From: Candidatus Obscuribacterales bacterium
GTDB lineage: Bacteria; Cyanobacteriota; Vampirovibrionia; Obscuribacterales; Obscuribacteraceae
DNA length: 64,000 bases
NCBI GenBank assembly: GCA_019747875.1
Contig: JAIEQI010000024.1
Coordinates: 1 to 64,000 of the forward strand
Direction of reading: 5' to 3'
The notes below the pieces were generated by a model that was given only the letters and a program-made list of their open reading frames with translations, ran no database searches and had not been told where the DNA came from. Positions 36,001-45,245 of this stretch are shown piece after piece. The translations under genes were made by a program, and so were the position numbers. Each line of letters starts with the position of its first letter. Positions within the stretch are counted from its first letter, which is position 1.

Positions 36001-37437
36001 TTAGTTGCTCGTTTCGACAGTCTTGTTACTGACACCATTTTTGTCAGTACCACCATGTGTAGTGCCATTGCCGTTCTTCTCATTTTCGGCATGCTCTTTA
36101 TGTTCTGGATCTTTCCGGATCAATCGCAGTTTCAAAATTCGGTGCTTATCGGCGCCTTCGACTCGTAGCGTGTATTCATCCGTTTCAATCTCATCGCCAA
36201 CTTGCGGTTTTCTTCCGAGTTCTCCAAACACGTGGCCACCAACAGTGTTGAATTCCTCATCATCAATTTCAATACCAAGCTTTTCTGCAAAATCATACAA
36301 AGACATTTTGGCGTCAAAGAGAATCGAACCATCTGCTTGCACTGCAACTTCTTCTTCGGCATGGTCGTGCTCGTCAGGCATATCACCAACGAGCTCTTCA
36401 AGAAGATCGTCCATCGTGATTAGACCAAGGGTACCACCATACTCGTCCACAACGACAGCCATGTGGGTTTTGTTCTTTTTGAAATCAGTCAGCAAGTCGC
36501 CGGCAGGCTTATTCTCGGGAACGACCAAAACATTCTTAACCAGCGTACGAACAGACTCGTTCCCCCGATTTTCCATAATCGCGCGCAATCCGTCACGGAT
36601 GTGAACAGCTCCGAAAATGTCGTCTATGTCTTCCTCGTATACAGGCAACCTGGAGTACCCATTCTGCAAAGCCATATCGACGAAGTCTTTAATAGTACTG
36701 TCACCATTGAGACAGATCATATCTGTACGTGGTGTCATCACTTCCTTGGCCACCGTGTCCGCAAAATCGAAGACACTGTGAATCATTTCCTCTTCTTCTT
36801 CTTCCAAAACACCTTCTACCTGGGATGCTGTGACAAGCATCTTCAGCTCTTCGCCAGTATGGACAGAATGATGTTTCATCGGTTCAGGAAGATGAAGCGC
36901 TTTCATTACGATCGCGCTGAACCCTTCCAAGATATTCAGAAACGGCCATGTCAGCCAGCACCAACCGCGCATGGGCCAAACGAGCATAAACATCACACGT
37001 TCAGCATGCAAAAGCGTTATCTGCTTCGGCATTAATTCTCCGAAAACAGTTTGAACGAAAGCGGTGATTGAAAAAGCTCCAAAATAGAAAAATGCTTTTG
37101 CAACGTGGAGTTGATATCCCTGAAAAAGATTAGAAGCGGTAATAATATCGGTCAGATCCTCAGCAAACGCAGCTTCACCGGTAGCACCCAAAGCCAATGT
37201 CGCGAATGTGATGCCTAACTGACAGGCAGAGATATATCGACTTGGCACCTCCAGCTCATCCTGAATAAGCTTCGCTGTGCGGTTCCCTTGTTCAACAAGT
37301 TGATCGATTCGGGTTCGACGAACGCGTACTAGAGCCATTTCAGCGGCGACGAAGAACGCATTCACGCCTACAAGAACGAACAGGAGAATGATTTCCAATA
37401 TAGTTTTAGTGGCTGTGTTCTCTATAAGACATCGCAA
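36001..37437 (-). CDS. CNNM/CorC-type membrane protein with CBS pair (hemolysin-like)
   Basis: This 478-residue protein has an N-terminal DUF21/CNNM membrane domain (four helices, residues about 10-190, with [20 protein letters not shown]). A CBS pair follows ([20 protein letters not shown] ... [20 protein letters not shown]), then a C-terminal CorC/HlyC domain ([20 protein letters not shown]). The family is linked to magnesium or cobalt transport; the old name hemolysin C is misleading. A Glu-rich loop EEEEEEM precedes the first CBS domain. The tail of about 40 residues is Lys/Asn/Gly-rich and low complexity. It is the first gene of the run with rsmA and ispE. Confidence 0.9.
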   Translation of the reverse strand: MRCLIENTATKTILEIILLFVLVGVNAFFVAAEMALVRVRRTRIDQLVEQGNRTAKLIQDELEVPSRYISACQLGITFATLALGATGEAAFAEDLTDIITASNLFQGYQLHVAKAFFYFGAFSITAFVQTVFGELMPKQITLLHAERVMFMLVWPMRGWCWLTWPFLNILEGFSAIVMKALHLPEPMKHHSVHTGEELKMLVTASQVEGVLEEEEEEMIHSVFDFADTVAKEVMTPRTDMICLNGDSTIKDFVDMALQNGYSRLPVYEEDIDDIFGAVHIRDGLRAIMENRGNESVRTLVKNVLVVPENKPAGDLLTDFKKNKTHMAVVVDEYGGTLGLITMDDLLEELVGDMPDEHDHAEEEVAVQADGSILFDAKMSLYDFAEKLGIEIDDEEFNTVGGHVFGELGRKPQVGDEIETDEYTLRVEGADKHRILKLRLIRKDPEHKEHAENEKNGNGTTHGGTDKNGVSNKTVETSN

Positions 37438-37893
37438 ACGCCAGCGGGCGAATTGCTCCTTAGCTCAGGGTCAAAAAGGCTTGTTAGCCTGCGGTCGGCG
37501 TCATTTGCGGTGCTACCACCCAGACTGGTGGCCCCGATGTTGACGCCTGGGATACCAAAGAAAAACGCCGGCTGCCAAGGCATTCCAGCCGACGAACAGA
37601 TGCTAATAGAACGCAATAACGATCCGCAGCCCTTGCTGGGGCTGCTCCTGGCCATCGATTCGCGTCTACTGTGACAATCTTCCATTTATTAGATAGAGCT
37701 TAACGGTAGACTTTTGCTAGCCTGCCGGATTTTTTTATCCTACCATAAGTTCGCTAGCTGACTAGATCAGAATTGAGCTCTGATCAATGTTTTATAGGGT
37801 TATCAAGATATTATCTGCCACTTCTCTTGAAAGCCCCCTCCATGTGAGATAATTTGCCAGGTCGGAAGAGCAGGAAAACGCCGGAAGAGCTTT
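37438..37893. other. Intergenic stretch with overlapping doubtful ORFs
   Basis: About 455 bases between divergent genes. Both strands are open across 37453-37674 (73 codons plus, 87 codons minus). The minus ORF (to 37685) would overlap the CNNM gene start by 16 bases and contains a hydrophobic stretch AGMPWQPAFFFGIPGVNIGA. Neither has a clear ribosome site or homology I recognise. It may be a remnant or a small gene; I cannot decide. Confidence 0.3.
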
Positions 37894-38484
37894 ATGCACA
37901 AACATTTGCAGGTTTCATTCATTATCGGGATTTTAGCTTTCAGCTCCGGACAAGACTTGTCCGCAAAAACAGAAGCGAGCCCAAGCGCTGATAAAAAGAA
38001 AGTGGCGCTAGCGCTTCCGAGGGAGTCAAAGGATGAGCAGAGCACGGTTTCGCGTCCAATCCTCGTCACTCCGACAACGCCGATGGCAGTTCCCGTACCA
38101 AGTAAAGTAGTCGGAGCTACCGTAAACCCTGCCTCATCGCCAACCAGCCCGCAAAGCTTCGGCGCAGACACTGCTCAGACAAGCGATTCCAGCGTTTCCC
38201 TTTCATCAGGTTCGCGCCAAACCAGTACAAACATCTCCGGTCCGGCAGATTTCGTAAGCACTATCCAAGAAGTAGCAAGCAAAGGGTTCGAACGAGCTGA
38301 AAGGCTGACCAGCGTTTATGACAAGCGGATAAGCCAAATGATCGCCTGGCTTGCCAACTCGCTCATGCCAAGCACCACAATTACACCTATAAATTCACCC
38401 TCCTTGTGCTCAAAACAAAGACACTTGAGGATCGCCGACGGGCAAACAAAAGAACAAAGACGTCGCGCCTATTTGTTCAACTAG
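37894..38484 (+). CDS. Secreted Ser/Thr/Pro-rich hypothetical protein
   Basis: This 196-residue ORF has GGAAGAG a few bases before the ATG. It has a probable signal peptide (HLQVSFIIGILAFSSGQDLS, then AKTE) and a Ser/Thr/Pro/Val-rich middle typical of a disordered linker. A short helical segment (FVSTIQEVASKGFERAERLT) and a basic tail of doubtful reality (KQRHLRIADGQTKEQRRRAY) follow, which may mean a frameshift near the 3' end. The signal region includes GGACAAGACTTGTCCGC, resembling a decayed copy of the palindromic repeat. Not a known family. Confidence 0.5.
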   Translation: MHKHLQVSFIIGILAFSSGQDLSAKTEASPSADKKKVALALPRESKDEQSTVSRPILVTPTTPMAVPVPSKVVGATVNPASSPTSPQSFGADTAQTSDSSVSLSSGSRQTSTNISGPADFVSTIQEVASKGFERAERLTSVYDKRISQMIAWLANSLMPSTTITPINSPSLCSKQRHLRIADGQTKEQRRRAYLFN

Positions 38485-38587
38485 AAATCACGACCTTCAT
38501 TGTGCCGGAGCTTGACCTCGGCGCCCGCAGTTGCCAGAGGGGCCAGCGGTGGCAGCGGTGCCTCGCTTGCAAAGTACCGACGCTTTT

Positions 38588-39349
38588 TTAGCTAGCTTTG
38601 TCCAACTTCTTCTTGTCGCCTTCGTTTTCCGTACTTGCAGTGCTAGCCCATGCGCGGCCCAGAACTGCAGCACTAGCTGCTTGCCCAATAAAAAAGGCGG
38701 AGGGCAAAAGAAACACTCCAACAATGGTTATGCAAGGCACAATAAATGATGCCCATTGGATTCCTACCGCCAAGAAGTAGGCACTAAGATACTTCAGCGG
38801 TTCAGCCAGAATTCGACGGGCAACCTTGCGAAAAGCCATTCCTGCACCGGTGTTTTCTTCTTGTGCGAAGTTCACCATGAGATAGGCGGACAAAACCGAG
38901 AACATAAAATAGATGAACCCAATCAGTAGGCAGCCCAAGATTACATCAATGTTCGATTCGACCGGGTTCTTCGTGCCAATGGCATAGGCAGAACACAGGA
39001 TCATGATACCGAAAGCAATACCAGCAATCATAACCCAAAGGAAGGTCTGCAAAGCGACCCAGGTAATTCCTGACAAAAACAGGTCGCCCCAATCGCCCCA
39101 GTCAGGCAGCTTGCAATCCGGATTCATCATTTTGTAGCGCATGCAGCGCAAGCTGTATCCGATTATGAGGGCCCACAGCGCGACAACAATAGGGATGCAC
39201 ATATAGCTGTAAAGTCCAGCAACGATGCTGCCAGCTACCAGCATTCCGCCTACACCTGTCTTGAAAATCCAATCATCGCTCAATAAAGTACGGAGCAATC
39301 TATCAACATGTAGATCTTCAAGGCTCGATTTTGGAGCAAGGCTTTTCAT
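38588..39349 (-). CDS. DUF4013-type membrane protein
   Basis: This 253-residue protein has about six hydrophobic helices between residues 30 and 230. The pattern LLRTLLSDDWIFKTGVGGML, GYSLRCMRYKMMNP, then LPDWGDWGDLFLSGITWVAL is characteristic of DUF4013, where the 'LPeW.d...lf..G' block follows the second helix. Its function is unknown. The gene begins 25 bases downstream of the surE stop on the same strand, so the two are probably co-transcribed. The C-terminal tail is Lys/Glu-rich and cytoplasmic. A distant similarity in layout to the DUF6159-like protein at 21.4 kb is noted. Confidence 0.8.
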   Translation of the reverse strand: MKSLAPKSSLEDLHVDRLLRTLLSDDWIFKTGVGGMLVAGSIVAGLYSYMCIPIVVALWALIIGYSLRCMRYKMMNPDCKLPDWGDWGDLFLSGITWVALQTFLWVMIAGIAFGIMILCSAYAIGTKNPVESNIDVILGCLLIGFIYFMFSVLSAYLMVNFAQEENTGAGMAFRKVARRILAEPLKYLSAYFLAVGIQWASFIVPCITIVGVFLLPSAFFIGQAASAAVLGRAWASTASTENEGDKKKLDKAS

Positions 39350-39374
39350 GATTTCACCGACTACGATCGACCCA

Positions 39375-40190
39375 TCACAGATTCTGCATCTCTTTGATTT
39401 TCGACAGCTCTTGCAGCGCGCCCCAGTCTTCGAGCTTAGATTTCATGTTCAAGTCAGTCATATTGAAGGTAATCGGTGTCACTGAGATTATTTTGTGGAC
39501 GATGCACCACGCGTCAGTGCCTTCCTCTTCGCCTTCTTCAATTGCTTCACCGGCTAGCCAGTAGTAGACCTTACCACGTGGATCAACGCGCTTTTCAAAA
39601 TAATCGTTGTAAGCGCGAACACCAAGTTTAGTGACTTGGACACCTTGAACATCGCACGCTTTTACGTTGGGCACGTTGATGTTCAAAAACATTCTTCCGA
39701 GCTTCGACTGCGGCAAAATATGTGCAAGTCGAGCAATGAATTCGGCCGCCATGTCGTAGTGGCGCGGTCCCTTATCGCCTCCCATACTGACTGCAATACT
39801 CGGTATGTCCAGAAAGACTCCTTCCATGGCAGCAGATACAGTGCCGGAATAGAGAATCTCAGATCCCAAATTCGGACCAGAATTAATTCCTGAAATCACC
39901 AGATCTACGGGTTCTTTAATAAGAGTACCGACTGCGAACTTCACGCAATCACTCGGTGTGCCTGTCGTCCACCAGGCGCCCTTCACTTTGGCGTCAATCT
40001 CGATTTGCTCGACTCGAAGCGGTTTGTGGAGAGTCAAAGCGTGTCCGGTTGCACTACGCTCCCGATCAGGCGCAACTACATAAACTTCGTGTTCGCCATC
40101 ACGAGCAATTCGCTCGGCAAGCACCCTGATTCCACGCGCCCAAATTCCATCGTCGTTGCTGATTAGGATTCTCAAAACAGGCTCCAGCAA
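39375..40190 (-). CDS. surE: 5'/3'-nucleotidase SurE
   Basis: This 271-residue metal-dependent nucleotidase removes phosphate from 5'- and 3'-mononucleotides. Motifs are ILISNDDGIWARGI (metal-binding NDDG), VVAPDRERSATGHALTLHKP, the GTPSDCVKF block, VISGINSGPNLGSEILYSGT and VSAAMEGVFLDIPSIAVS, all typical of SurE. The C-terminal swap arm has an insert (IEEGEEEGTDAW) followed by the usual ISVTPITFNMT. It precedes the DUF4013 gene. No pcm or rpoS follows as in E. coli. Confidence 0.94.
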   Translation of the reverse strand: MLEPVLRILISNDDGIWARGIRVLAERIARDGEHEVYVVAPDRERSATGHALTLHKPLRVEQIEIDAKVKGAWWTTGTPSDCVKFAVGTLIKEPVDLVISGINSGPNLGSEILYSGTVSAAMEGVFLDIPSIAVSMGGDKGPRHYDMAAEFIARLAHILPQSKLGRMFLNINVPNVKACDVQGVQVTKLGVRAYNDYFEKRVDPRGKVYYWLAGEAIEEGEEEGTDAWCIVHKIISVTPITFNMTDLNMKSKLEDWGALQELSKIKEMQNL

Positions 40191-40289
40191 TTAATTTCAG
40201 TAATACCTGACGATTGTACACGCTAGCACTTGTAAGGTGGCACCGCTTAAATTTCAGATTCATCAAAGATCACGCATAAGCCATAGCGG

Positions 40290-40318
40290 TTGCGTAAAGT
40301 CAAGCAAGAAAGTAGTAT
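40290..40318 (+). promoter_or_regulatory. Candidate promoter of the Clp_N-repeat gene
   Basis: TTGCGT (40290-40295) and TAGTAT (40313-40318) are separated by 17 bases. This gives a leader of about 70 bases that contains the two overlapping hairpins at 40341-40377. Confidence 0.4.
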
Positions 40319-40340
40319 GCACTGGGGATATTAGGGCCAC

Positions 40341-40377
40341 CTTATGAGCGTTTTCTCATAAGAAAGATGCCTTTCTT
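40341..40377 (+). promoter_or_regulatory. Leader with two mutually exclusive hairpins
   Basis: Hairpin 1 is CTTATGAG (40341-40348), loop CGTTTT, CTCATAAG (40355-40362). Hairpin 2 is AAGAAAG (40360-40366), loop ATGC, CTTTCTT (40371-40377). They share AAG at 40360-40362 and cannot both form in full. The ribosome site AGGAG (40381-40385) follows at once. This is an attenuator- or thermosensor-like layout, but only the base pairing is seen. Confidence 0.4.
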
Positions 40378-40392
40378 GGCAGGAGCGGAAAG

Positions 40393-41481
40393 ATGTTGGA
40401 CAAACTCGGAGATGCGGCAGCAGACGTTCTTTACGACGCTTACGGAATTGCGCGACGATTCAAGACTGAGCAAGTTGCCTGTGAGCACATATTGGCAGCC
40501 CTGGTGATGGAAAACGAAAGCATCGCATCTCAAGCGCTGACGCAAATGAACATTAATGCCGACAGCCTCATTGCTGAAATTGAGCGTACCGTTCTTGCCG
40601 GCAAGAAAAAAGATATCGCACCAGCGCAGTTTGAAGTCTGCGACATGGACATCGAAGAGATCAAATTCGCCTTTCAGACCAAACTGATGTTGAAGCGGGC
40701 CCGCGAAGTACGCTCCTTCTTCGGACATAAGCATGTAGAGCCGGAACACATTCTGCTTGCCTTGCTGGAAGTAAAAGAAGAGAACTGCATGAAGATCTTG
40801 GAAGAACTTGGTGCAAATGTCACTTTCCTGAAATCGCTTCTCATCGGACTGATGGCAAAGCGTGATTCGATCAACCCAGCTATCCCTAACTTGAAAGATT
40901 CCGTCATCAACGGACTGGATGAACTCGTTGATGAAAGAATAAATGTTCTCGACGATATTGAGCGCCTTTCCGCCACCACCGATGTACCTGTTTCTAACTT
41001 GCCGCAAAAGGCTGAAGTAGCACACCTGGTATTCACGGCTTATATGCCGGATTACTTGCTTGCACAAATCGCCTACCAGCGATATTTACTGGAAGAAACT
41101 TTGAACCTGTTGCGCAAACGTTGCGGCAACCTTGATCCCGAATTCGCAGCCAGCACAGTATCAACAAGTGCGCAAAACATTCGTTCCGAAGTTCGGCAAA
41201 CAGTTGAATATGTGTGGAGTCACGAATTCCGCCTGATGAGCAAACTCCCTGACGATGCTGATTACGATTTGATTGGCAGCGTCATCGAAGATCTCTGGTG
41301 GACACACAGCGAAGAGATTGCGCTGAACCAAGTCTTTGGTGAGGCATTAGATGATCACCGCCGCCAACAAATGCTTAACTTGCAAAAACGCCGCCTTGAA
41401 ATTGAAGAGCGCTATGTCAAGTTACGCTTGCGACTGACAGATACGATCCGCCAATGCTTCCTAAAGCGCACACCAGCATAG
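40393..41481 (+). CDS. Orphan Clp_N double-repeat protein
   Basis: The product has 362 residues. Two ClpA/ClpC N-terminal repeats are visible: residues about 5-70 (ARRFKTEQVACEHILAALVM) and about 90-150 (RSFFGHKHVEPEHILLALLE). They match the 'V..EH(I/L)L.ALL' pattern that binds substrates and adaptors in ClpC. There is no Walker A or AAA+ module. The remaining 210 residues are helical, Leu/Glu/Arg-rich and unlike ClpC. The start has AGGAG with a 7-base gap. It may act as an adaptor or anti-adaptor for Clp chaperones, though that is inference. The DUF2156 gene follows 39 bases downstream. Confidence 0.7.
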   Translation: MLDKLGDAAADVLYDAYGIARRFKTEQVACEHILAALVMENESIASQALTQMNINADSLIAEIERTVLAGKKKDIAPAQFEVCDMDIEEIKFAFQTKLMLKRAREVRSFFGHKHVEPEHILLALLEVKEENCMKILEELGANVTFLKSLLIGLMAKRDSINPAIPNLKDSVINGLDELVDERINVLDDIERLSATTDVPVSNLPQKAEVAHLVFTAYMPDYLLAQIAYQRYLLEETLNLLRKRCGNLDPEFAASTVSTSAQNIRSEVRQTVEYVWSHEFRLMSKLPDDADYDLIGSVIEDLWWTHSEEIALNQVFGEALDDHRRQQMLNLQKRRLEIEERYVKLRLRLTDTIRQCFLKRTPA

Positions 41482-41520
41482 CCGCAAAATACTCATTAGC
41501 TTCCAATCGGAAACAACAGC

Positions 41521-43335
41521 TTGGAAAACGCAAACACTGAAGACGTAGATTCAGAAGATGATCTTGACTCGATTGAATCTGAATCGACTCACTCCGACTT
41601 TCAAGCAAGCACCATAAGAACATACGACGAAAGCCTTGCAGCTGGCCGCTGGCAAGCTCTCTTTTCTGTGCACCAGATCCCAGTTCTTATTGTGGCACTC
41701 ATTACTTTCCTCAATGGATTAGTCGGCATCATTGAACCGTTATGCCAGAGACTTGTCAAACATCCGCGAATTTTTGACATTGTCGTTCCTTACGGTGTGT
41801 ACCATTGGAGCCGATCTCTGGGCGTTCTCTTCGGCTTCATGTTGCTGTTTCTGGCGATGAACCTTGTGCAGCGAAAACGCATGTCGTGGATCATTGCGCA
41901 ATTCATTTTGGTCGTGTCGCTAATTGTTCATCTCATCCGAGCGAGAATAGAATCCGCGTCAGACAGCGATTTCACCACAGAATCACTGGTCTTTGCAGTG
42001 CTGCCGATCGTTTTAAACACGGCCCTTTTGTGGATTTATCGGAAGAATTTTTCTGTTCGAAGCGAGATTCGCAAGATAAAGACTGGTGCTATCTTCGTGG
42101 TAGCTACCCTCCTGTGCGCCTTGATTTATGGCACAGTCGGATTCTTCCTGCTTGATCCCAGAGACTTCGGCATCAACTTTCAAGTTGCAGATGCTTTGAT
42201 CAGAACGCTAAGAGAATTCTCCCTGATCGGAAATCCGGATCTCCAGGCACACACAAGGCAGGGAGAGTGGTTTCTCGATTCCCTTCGCTTATCCGGCTGC
42301 ATTGCCGGTGTTTTTGCTCTCTACAGTCTGTTTAGACCAATTGAATACCAACTCAGAACAAAACCAGCTGAGCGCAAACTGTGCGAGGAAATTCTCGACA
42401 AATACGGTAGGGATGCACTTGATCACTACAAAATTCTTTCGGACAAGAGCTACATTTTTTCGGGAAACAAGGACGCGTTGGTCGCTTACAAAACCGAACT
42501 AGGCGTCGCAGTCGCGCTTGGCGACGTGGTTGGGAAGGATGAGTCGTTGCCAGAATTTCTAAAAGCCTACATCGCATGGTGTCACGAGAATGGCTGGATG
42601 GTGGCATTTATGCAAACTGGCGAAATTCATCTAGACCTGTACAAAGCGCGCTCGCTGGATGTATTGAAAGTCGGCGAAGATGCAGTCGTAAACCTGGATA
42701 AGTTCGCAAAAGAAACTATCAAGAAAAAAGACTTCAAGAACCGGGTAAAGAAATTCGAGAAAGATGGGTTCAGCTTCGAATTGCTTAAGCCACCACATTC
42801 GGAAGAACTATTGGATAAATTGGAAGCCGTATCCAACGCCTGGCTTTCCCTACCTGGCCGCCGCGAGCGATGTTTCAGTCTAGGAATGTTCGATCGGCAA
42901 GAGCTAAGAAATGAGAACGTCTATGCAGTTTTTGCGAAAGACAAAACGATGGTGGCATTTGTGAACCAGGTTCGCTCATATGCGCCGGGTGAGGCAAGTA
43001 TTGATTTGATGCGCCATCAACATGAAGTGCCGAATGGAACTATGGATTACCTGTTTGTGAAACTACTTCTCTCCCTACACGAGGCAGGATACAAGAAGTT
43101 CAACCTCGGGTTGGCAGCTCTATCAGGCGTTGGCGAGACACCGGAGGCAAACATGCATGAAAAGGCTGTACACCAAATCTACGAACACATGAATCGATTT
43201 TTCTCCTATAAGGGCTTGCGCCGCTACAAAGACAAATTCGATCCAAGCTGGGAATCACGTTATCTGATTTACGAAGGCGGCACCCCAGGTCTACTTAAAA
43301 CTGCCCTTTCAATTCTGCAAGTCTCCGAGCCATAG
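41521..43335 (+). CDS. MprF-like DUF2156 membrane protein
   Basis: The product has 604 residues starting at TTG 41521. The N-terminal part is acidic (DVDSEDDLDSIESESTHSD). About six hydrophobic helices follow (residues 50-280), then a soluble C-terminal domain (about 285-600) of the DUF2156/LPG synthase type with YIWC-like ILSDKSYIFSGNKDALVAYK, LPGRRERCFSLGMFDRQEL, VAFVNQVRSYAPGEASIDLM and KKFNLGLAALSGVGE. In MprF this GNAT-fold domain transfers Lys or Ala from tRNA to phosphatidylglycerol. The membrane part is shorter than MprF (14 helices), so flippase activity is uncertain. It follows the Clp_N gene closely. Confidence 0.8.
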   Translation: MENANTEDVDSEDDLDSIESESTHSDFQASTIRTYDESLAAGRWQALFSVHQIPVLIVALITFLNGLVGIIEPLCQRLVKHPRIFDIVVPYGVYHWSRSLGVLFGFMLLFLAMNLVQRKRMSWIIAQFILVVSLIVHLIRARIESASDSDFTTESLVFAVLPIVLNTALLWIYRKNFSVRSEIRKIKTGAIFVVATLLCALIYGTVGFFLLDPRDFGINFQVADALIRTLREFSLIGNPDLQAHTRQGEWFLDSLRLSGCIAGVFALYSLFRPIEYQLRTKPAERKLCEEILDKYGRDALDHYKILSDKSYIFSGNKDALVAYKTELGVAVALGDVVGKDESLPEFLKAYIAWCHENGWMVAFMQTGEIHLDLYKARSLDVLKVGEDAVVNLDKFAKETIKKKDFKNRVKKFEKDGFSFELLKPPHSEELLDKLEAVSNAWLSLPGRRERCFSLGMFDRQELRNENVYAVFAKDKTMVAFVNQVRSYAPGEASIDLMRHQHEVPNGTMDYLFVKLLLSLHEAGYKKFNLGLAALSGVGETPEANMHEKAVHQIYEHMNRFFSYKGLRRYKDKFDPSWESRYLIYEGGTPGLLKTALSILQVSEP

Positions 43336-43371
43336 ATCTACTAATCGTATTCAGTCTGTGTTCTGCTCAAT

Positions 43372-44049
43372 CTAGCTGATATTACGGCGGCCATTGTTCT
43401 TTTTCGGATCTGTTATCCAGATGTGCAGTCCTGGCACATCCGGTGTCCCAGCGGTCACGAGAAAGAGATATTCGCCCTGTTCTTCAGGAAGGAATTTGAA
43501 TTGCAAGATTTTTGCACCCTTAGATGTATTGTGTCCATCTAAAACAACCTTCTTGTTCTTATCCAATACCTTGATAAAGATCTCAACGTCCTTAAAATCA
43601 CTATCGATCCCCTCGCCACGCGGCCAAATCGATATCGTATGCTCCACTCCCGGATGCTCGACGATAACGATTTCCTTGTTCCAGGCAATCTTGTTGCCAT
43701 TCTTCAACTCGGTGCTACCTTTGAGGTCCTTCTCGAACAAGGTAGGCAGCTGCATGCTTATTTCGTTGAATCCACCAAAGATCAGCAAAGGAACGAGAAT
43801 GCCAGACATCAATCCCAGAGAAGTACGAATTCGACTTTCGTTCATCGTCGTGCTGGGATCAAGAATCAGCGCATCACGTGCGCCGTAGAACCAATAGTAA
43901 AAAGTGAACAAAAGAGTGGTGAACGCAAATCCAAAACAGAGACTTAACAGCGAAAACAGCCCGTCGCCCTTAATCGCGAAATAAATAGAAGCACCCGCTG
44001 GTATGCAAATCCACAGAAGGATCGGAATACATGCTAGTAGAAACTTCAC
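43372..44049 (-). CDS. Membrane protein with C-terminal periplasmic beta domain
   Basis: This 225-residue product starts at GTG 44049, overlapping the mqnE stop as GTGA. There are three hydrophobic helices: FLLACIPILLWICIPAGASI, SLCFGFAFTTLLFTFYYWFY and LGLMSGILVPLLIFGGF. A soluble domain follows (residues about 105-225) with alternating strands (KIAWNKEIVIVEHPGVEHTI, EGEYLFLVTAG), like an Ig or CARDB-type fold. I do not know the family. Coupling with mqnE is positional, not functional evidence. It ends convergent to the MprF-like gene. Confidence 0.6.
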   Translation of the reverse strand: MKFLLACIPILLWICIPAGASIYFAIKGDGLFSLLSLCFGFAFTTLLFTFYYWFYGARDALILDPSTTMNESRIRTSLGLMSGILVPLLIFGGFNEISMQLPTLFEKDLKGSTELKNGNKIAWNKEIVIVEHPGVEHTISIWPRGEGIDSDFKDVEIFIKVLDKNKKVVLDGHNTSKGAKILQFKFLPEEQGEYLFLVTAGTPDVPGLHIWITDPKKNNGRRNIS

Positions 44050-45245
44050 CGGCAGCTCACTGCAAGTACTTCTTTTAGTCGCTCTTCTAGAACCTTTTGC
44101 TCAAGCCTTTCAGCGGATTGTCCCACATTGATGATGTTGTAAACGGTATCCCGCTCGGTAGGAATGTATCCGGCAGAGCTGATGAAGAATTCCAACTTCT
44201 CCTTAGCCAATTGCAAAGGCGTTTTGGCACCGGCTGCGTGGGTAATCTTTTCTTCGAGAATAGTTCCGTCCATATCATCAGCCCCGAATGAAAGCGCCAG
44301 TTGCGCCAAGCGCTCACCTAACTGAATCCAATAGGCTTTTATGTGGTCGAAGTTATCGAGCACCAGGCGAGATATCGCGACATCGCGTAAGAGATCTTCA
44401 CTGGTAGGCTCCTTCACCTCGTCCTTGATCGTTGTTCCTTCGTAGTAGCACTTCAATGGAATAAAGCACTGGAAGCCGCCTGTGCGATCTTGTTGCTCGC
44501 GCAGAAGAATCATGTGATCAACTTTGTTTTCCGGAGTCTCAGTGATCCCTGTGAGCATGGTGGCATTGCTCTTTATTCCGAGCTTATGCGCTTCGCCATG
44601 AATTTCCAACCAAACTGGTGCCGGCGTCTTCTTCACTGCCATCCGTTCACGCACAGCATCGTCAAAAATCTCCGCACCACCGCCGGGCATCGAGCCCAAT
44701 CCAGCAGCGATTAGTCTCTCAAGACACTCTCGATAGCTAATCCCTTCAAGATTAGCGAGGTACTCAATCTCAACAGCAGTCATTGCCTTCAAATGCACAT
44801 GCGGAAAGTTCTTTTTCAGTGCTTGCATCACTTCTTCGTAATAGTTGATATCGCAAGCTGGATTCAATCCGCCAACCATGTGGATCTCTCGAATTCCGAG
44901 GTTCACGCCCTTCCCAGCTTCTTCCAGAACTCGATCAACGGTCCAGGTGTAACTGGTATTACCTGAGACACCAGGATTAGCATAGGAACAGAACTTGCAC
45001 GTTTCAACGCAAAAATTGGTTGGATTCAGATGCATGTTGTGGTTGTAGTAAACATAGCGTTCTTTATCCGGACCCGCTTTCTTCTTTCGGGCATACTCCG
45101 CAAGCGCGCCTACTGTTAATAGGTCGTCAGAATAGTAGAGATTAATCGCATCTTCACGAGACAGCCTTTTGCCGTCATAAACTTTCTGCACGATGCTGCT
45201 AAGAGGATGACTGCTCGAAAGCGCTTTTTCTAAGTGGGTAGACAA
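44046..45245 (-). CDS. mqnE: Aminodeoxyfutalosine synthase (radical SAM)
   Basis: MqnE forms aminodeoxyfutalosine in the futalosine route to menaquinone. I start at TTG 45245 because AAGGAG lies 7 bases upstream; the ATG at 45329 has no site. The 399-residue protein has the radical SAM cluster NFCVETCKFCSYA (C-x3-C-x2-C), EIHMVGGLNPACDINYYEEV, HLKAMTAVEIEYL, GLGSMPGGGAEIFDDAVRER, SNATMLTGITETPENKVDHM, GGFQCFIPLKCY and GADDMDGTILEEKI. MqnC and CofH lack the full GSMPGGGAEIF / DDMDGT set, so MqnE is favoured. No other mqn genes are nearby; menG at 9 kb is the terminal step. Confidence 0.9.
   Translation of the reverse strand: MSTHLEKALSSSHPLSSIVQKVYDGKRLSREDAINLYYSDDLLTVGALAEYARKKKAGPDKERYVYYNHNMHLNPTNFCVETCKFCSYANPGVSGNTSYTWTVDRVLEEAGKGVNLGIREIHMVGGLNPACDINYYEEVMQALKKNFPHVHLKAMTAVEIEYLANLEGISYRECLERLIAAGLGSMPGGGAEIFDDAVRERMAVKKTPAPVWLEIHGEAHKLGIKSNATMLTGITETPENKVDHMILLREQQDRTGGFQCFIPLKCYYEGTTIKDEVKEPTSEDLLRDVAISRLVLDNFDHIKAYWIQLGERLAQLALSFGADDMDGTILEEKITHAAGAKTPLQLAKEKLEFFISSAGYIPTERDTVYNIINVGQSAERLEQKVLEERLKEVLAVSCR

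Noticed and set aside
36005-36604. 199-codon plus-strand ORF
   Set aside because: Antisense to the CNNM/CorC gene; composition (Ser, Pro, Phe runs) is typical of a reverse-strand shadow.
37422-37685. Overlapping small ORFs on both strands upstream of the CNNM gene
   Set aside because: Neither has a ribosome site or recognisable family, and they overlap one another and the CNNM start. Left as undecided intergenic sequence.
40342-41067. 241-codon minus-strand ORF
   Set aside because: Antisense to the Clp_N gene, which has a strong ribosome site and recognisable repeats.
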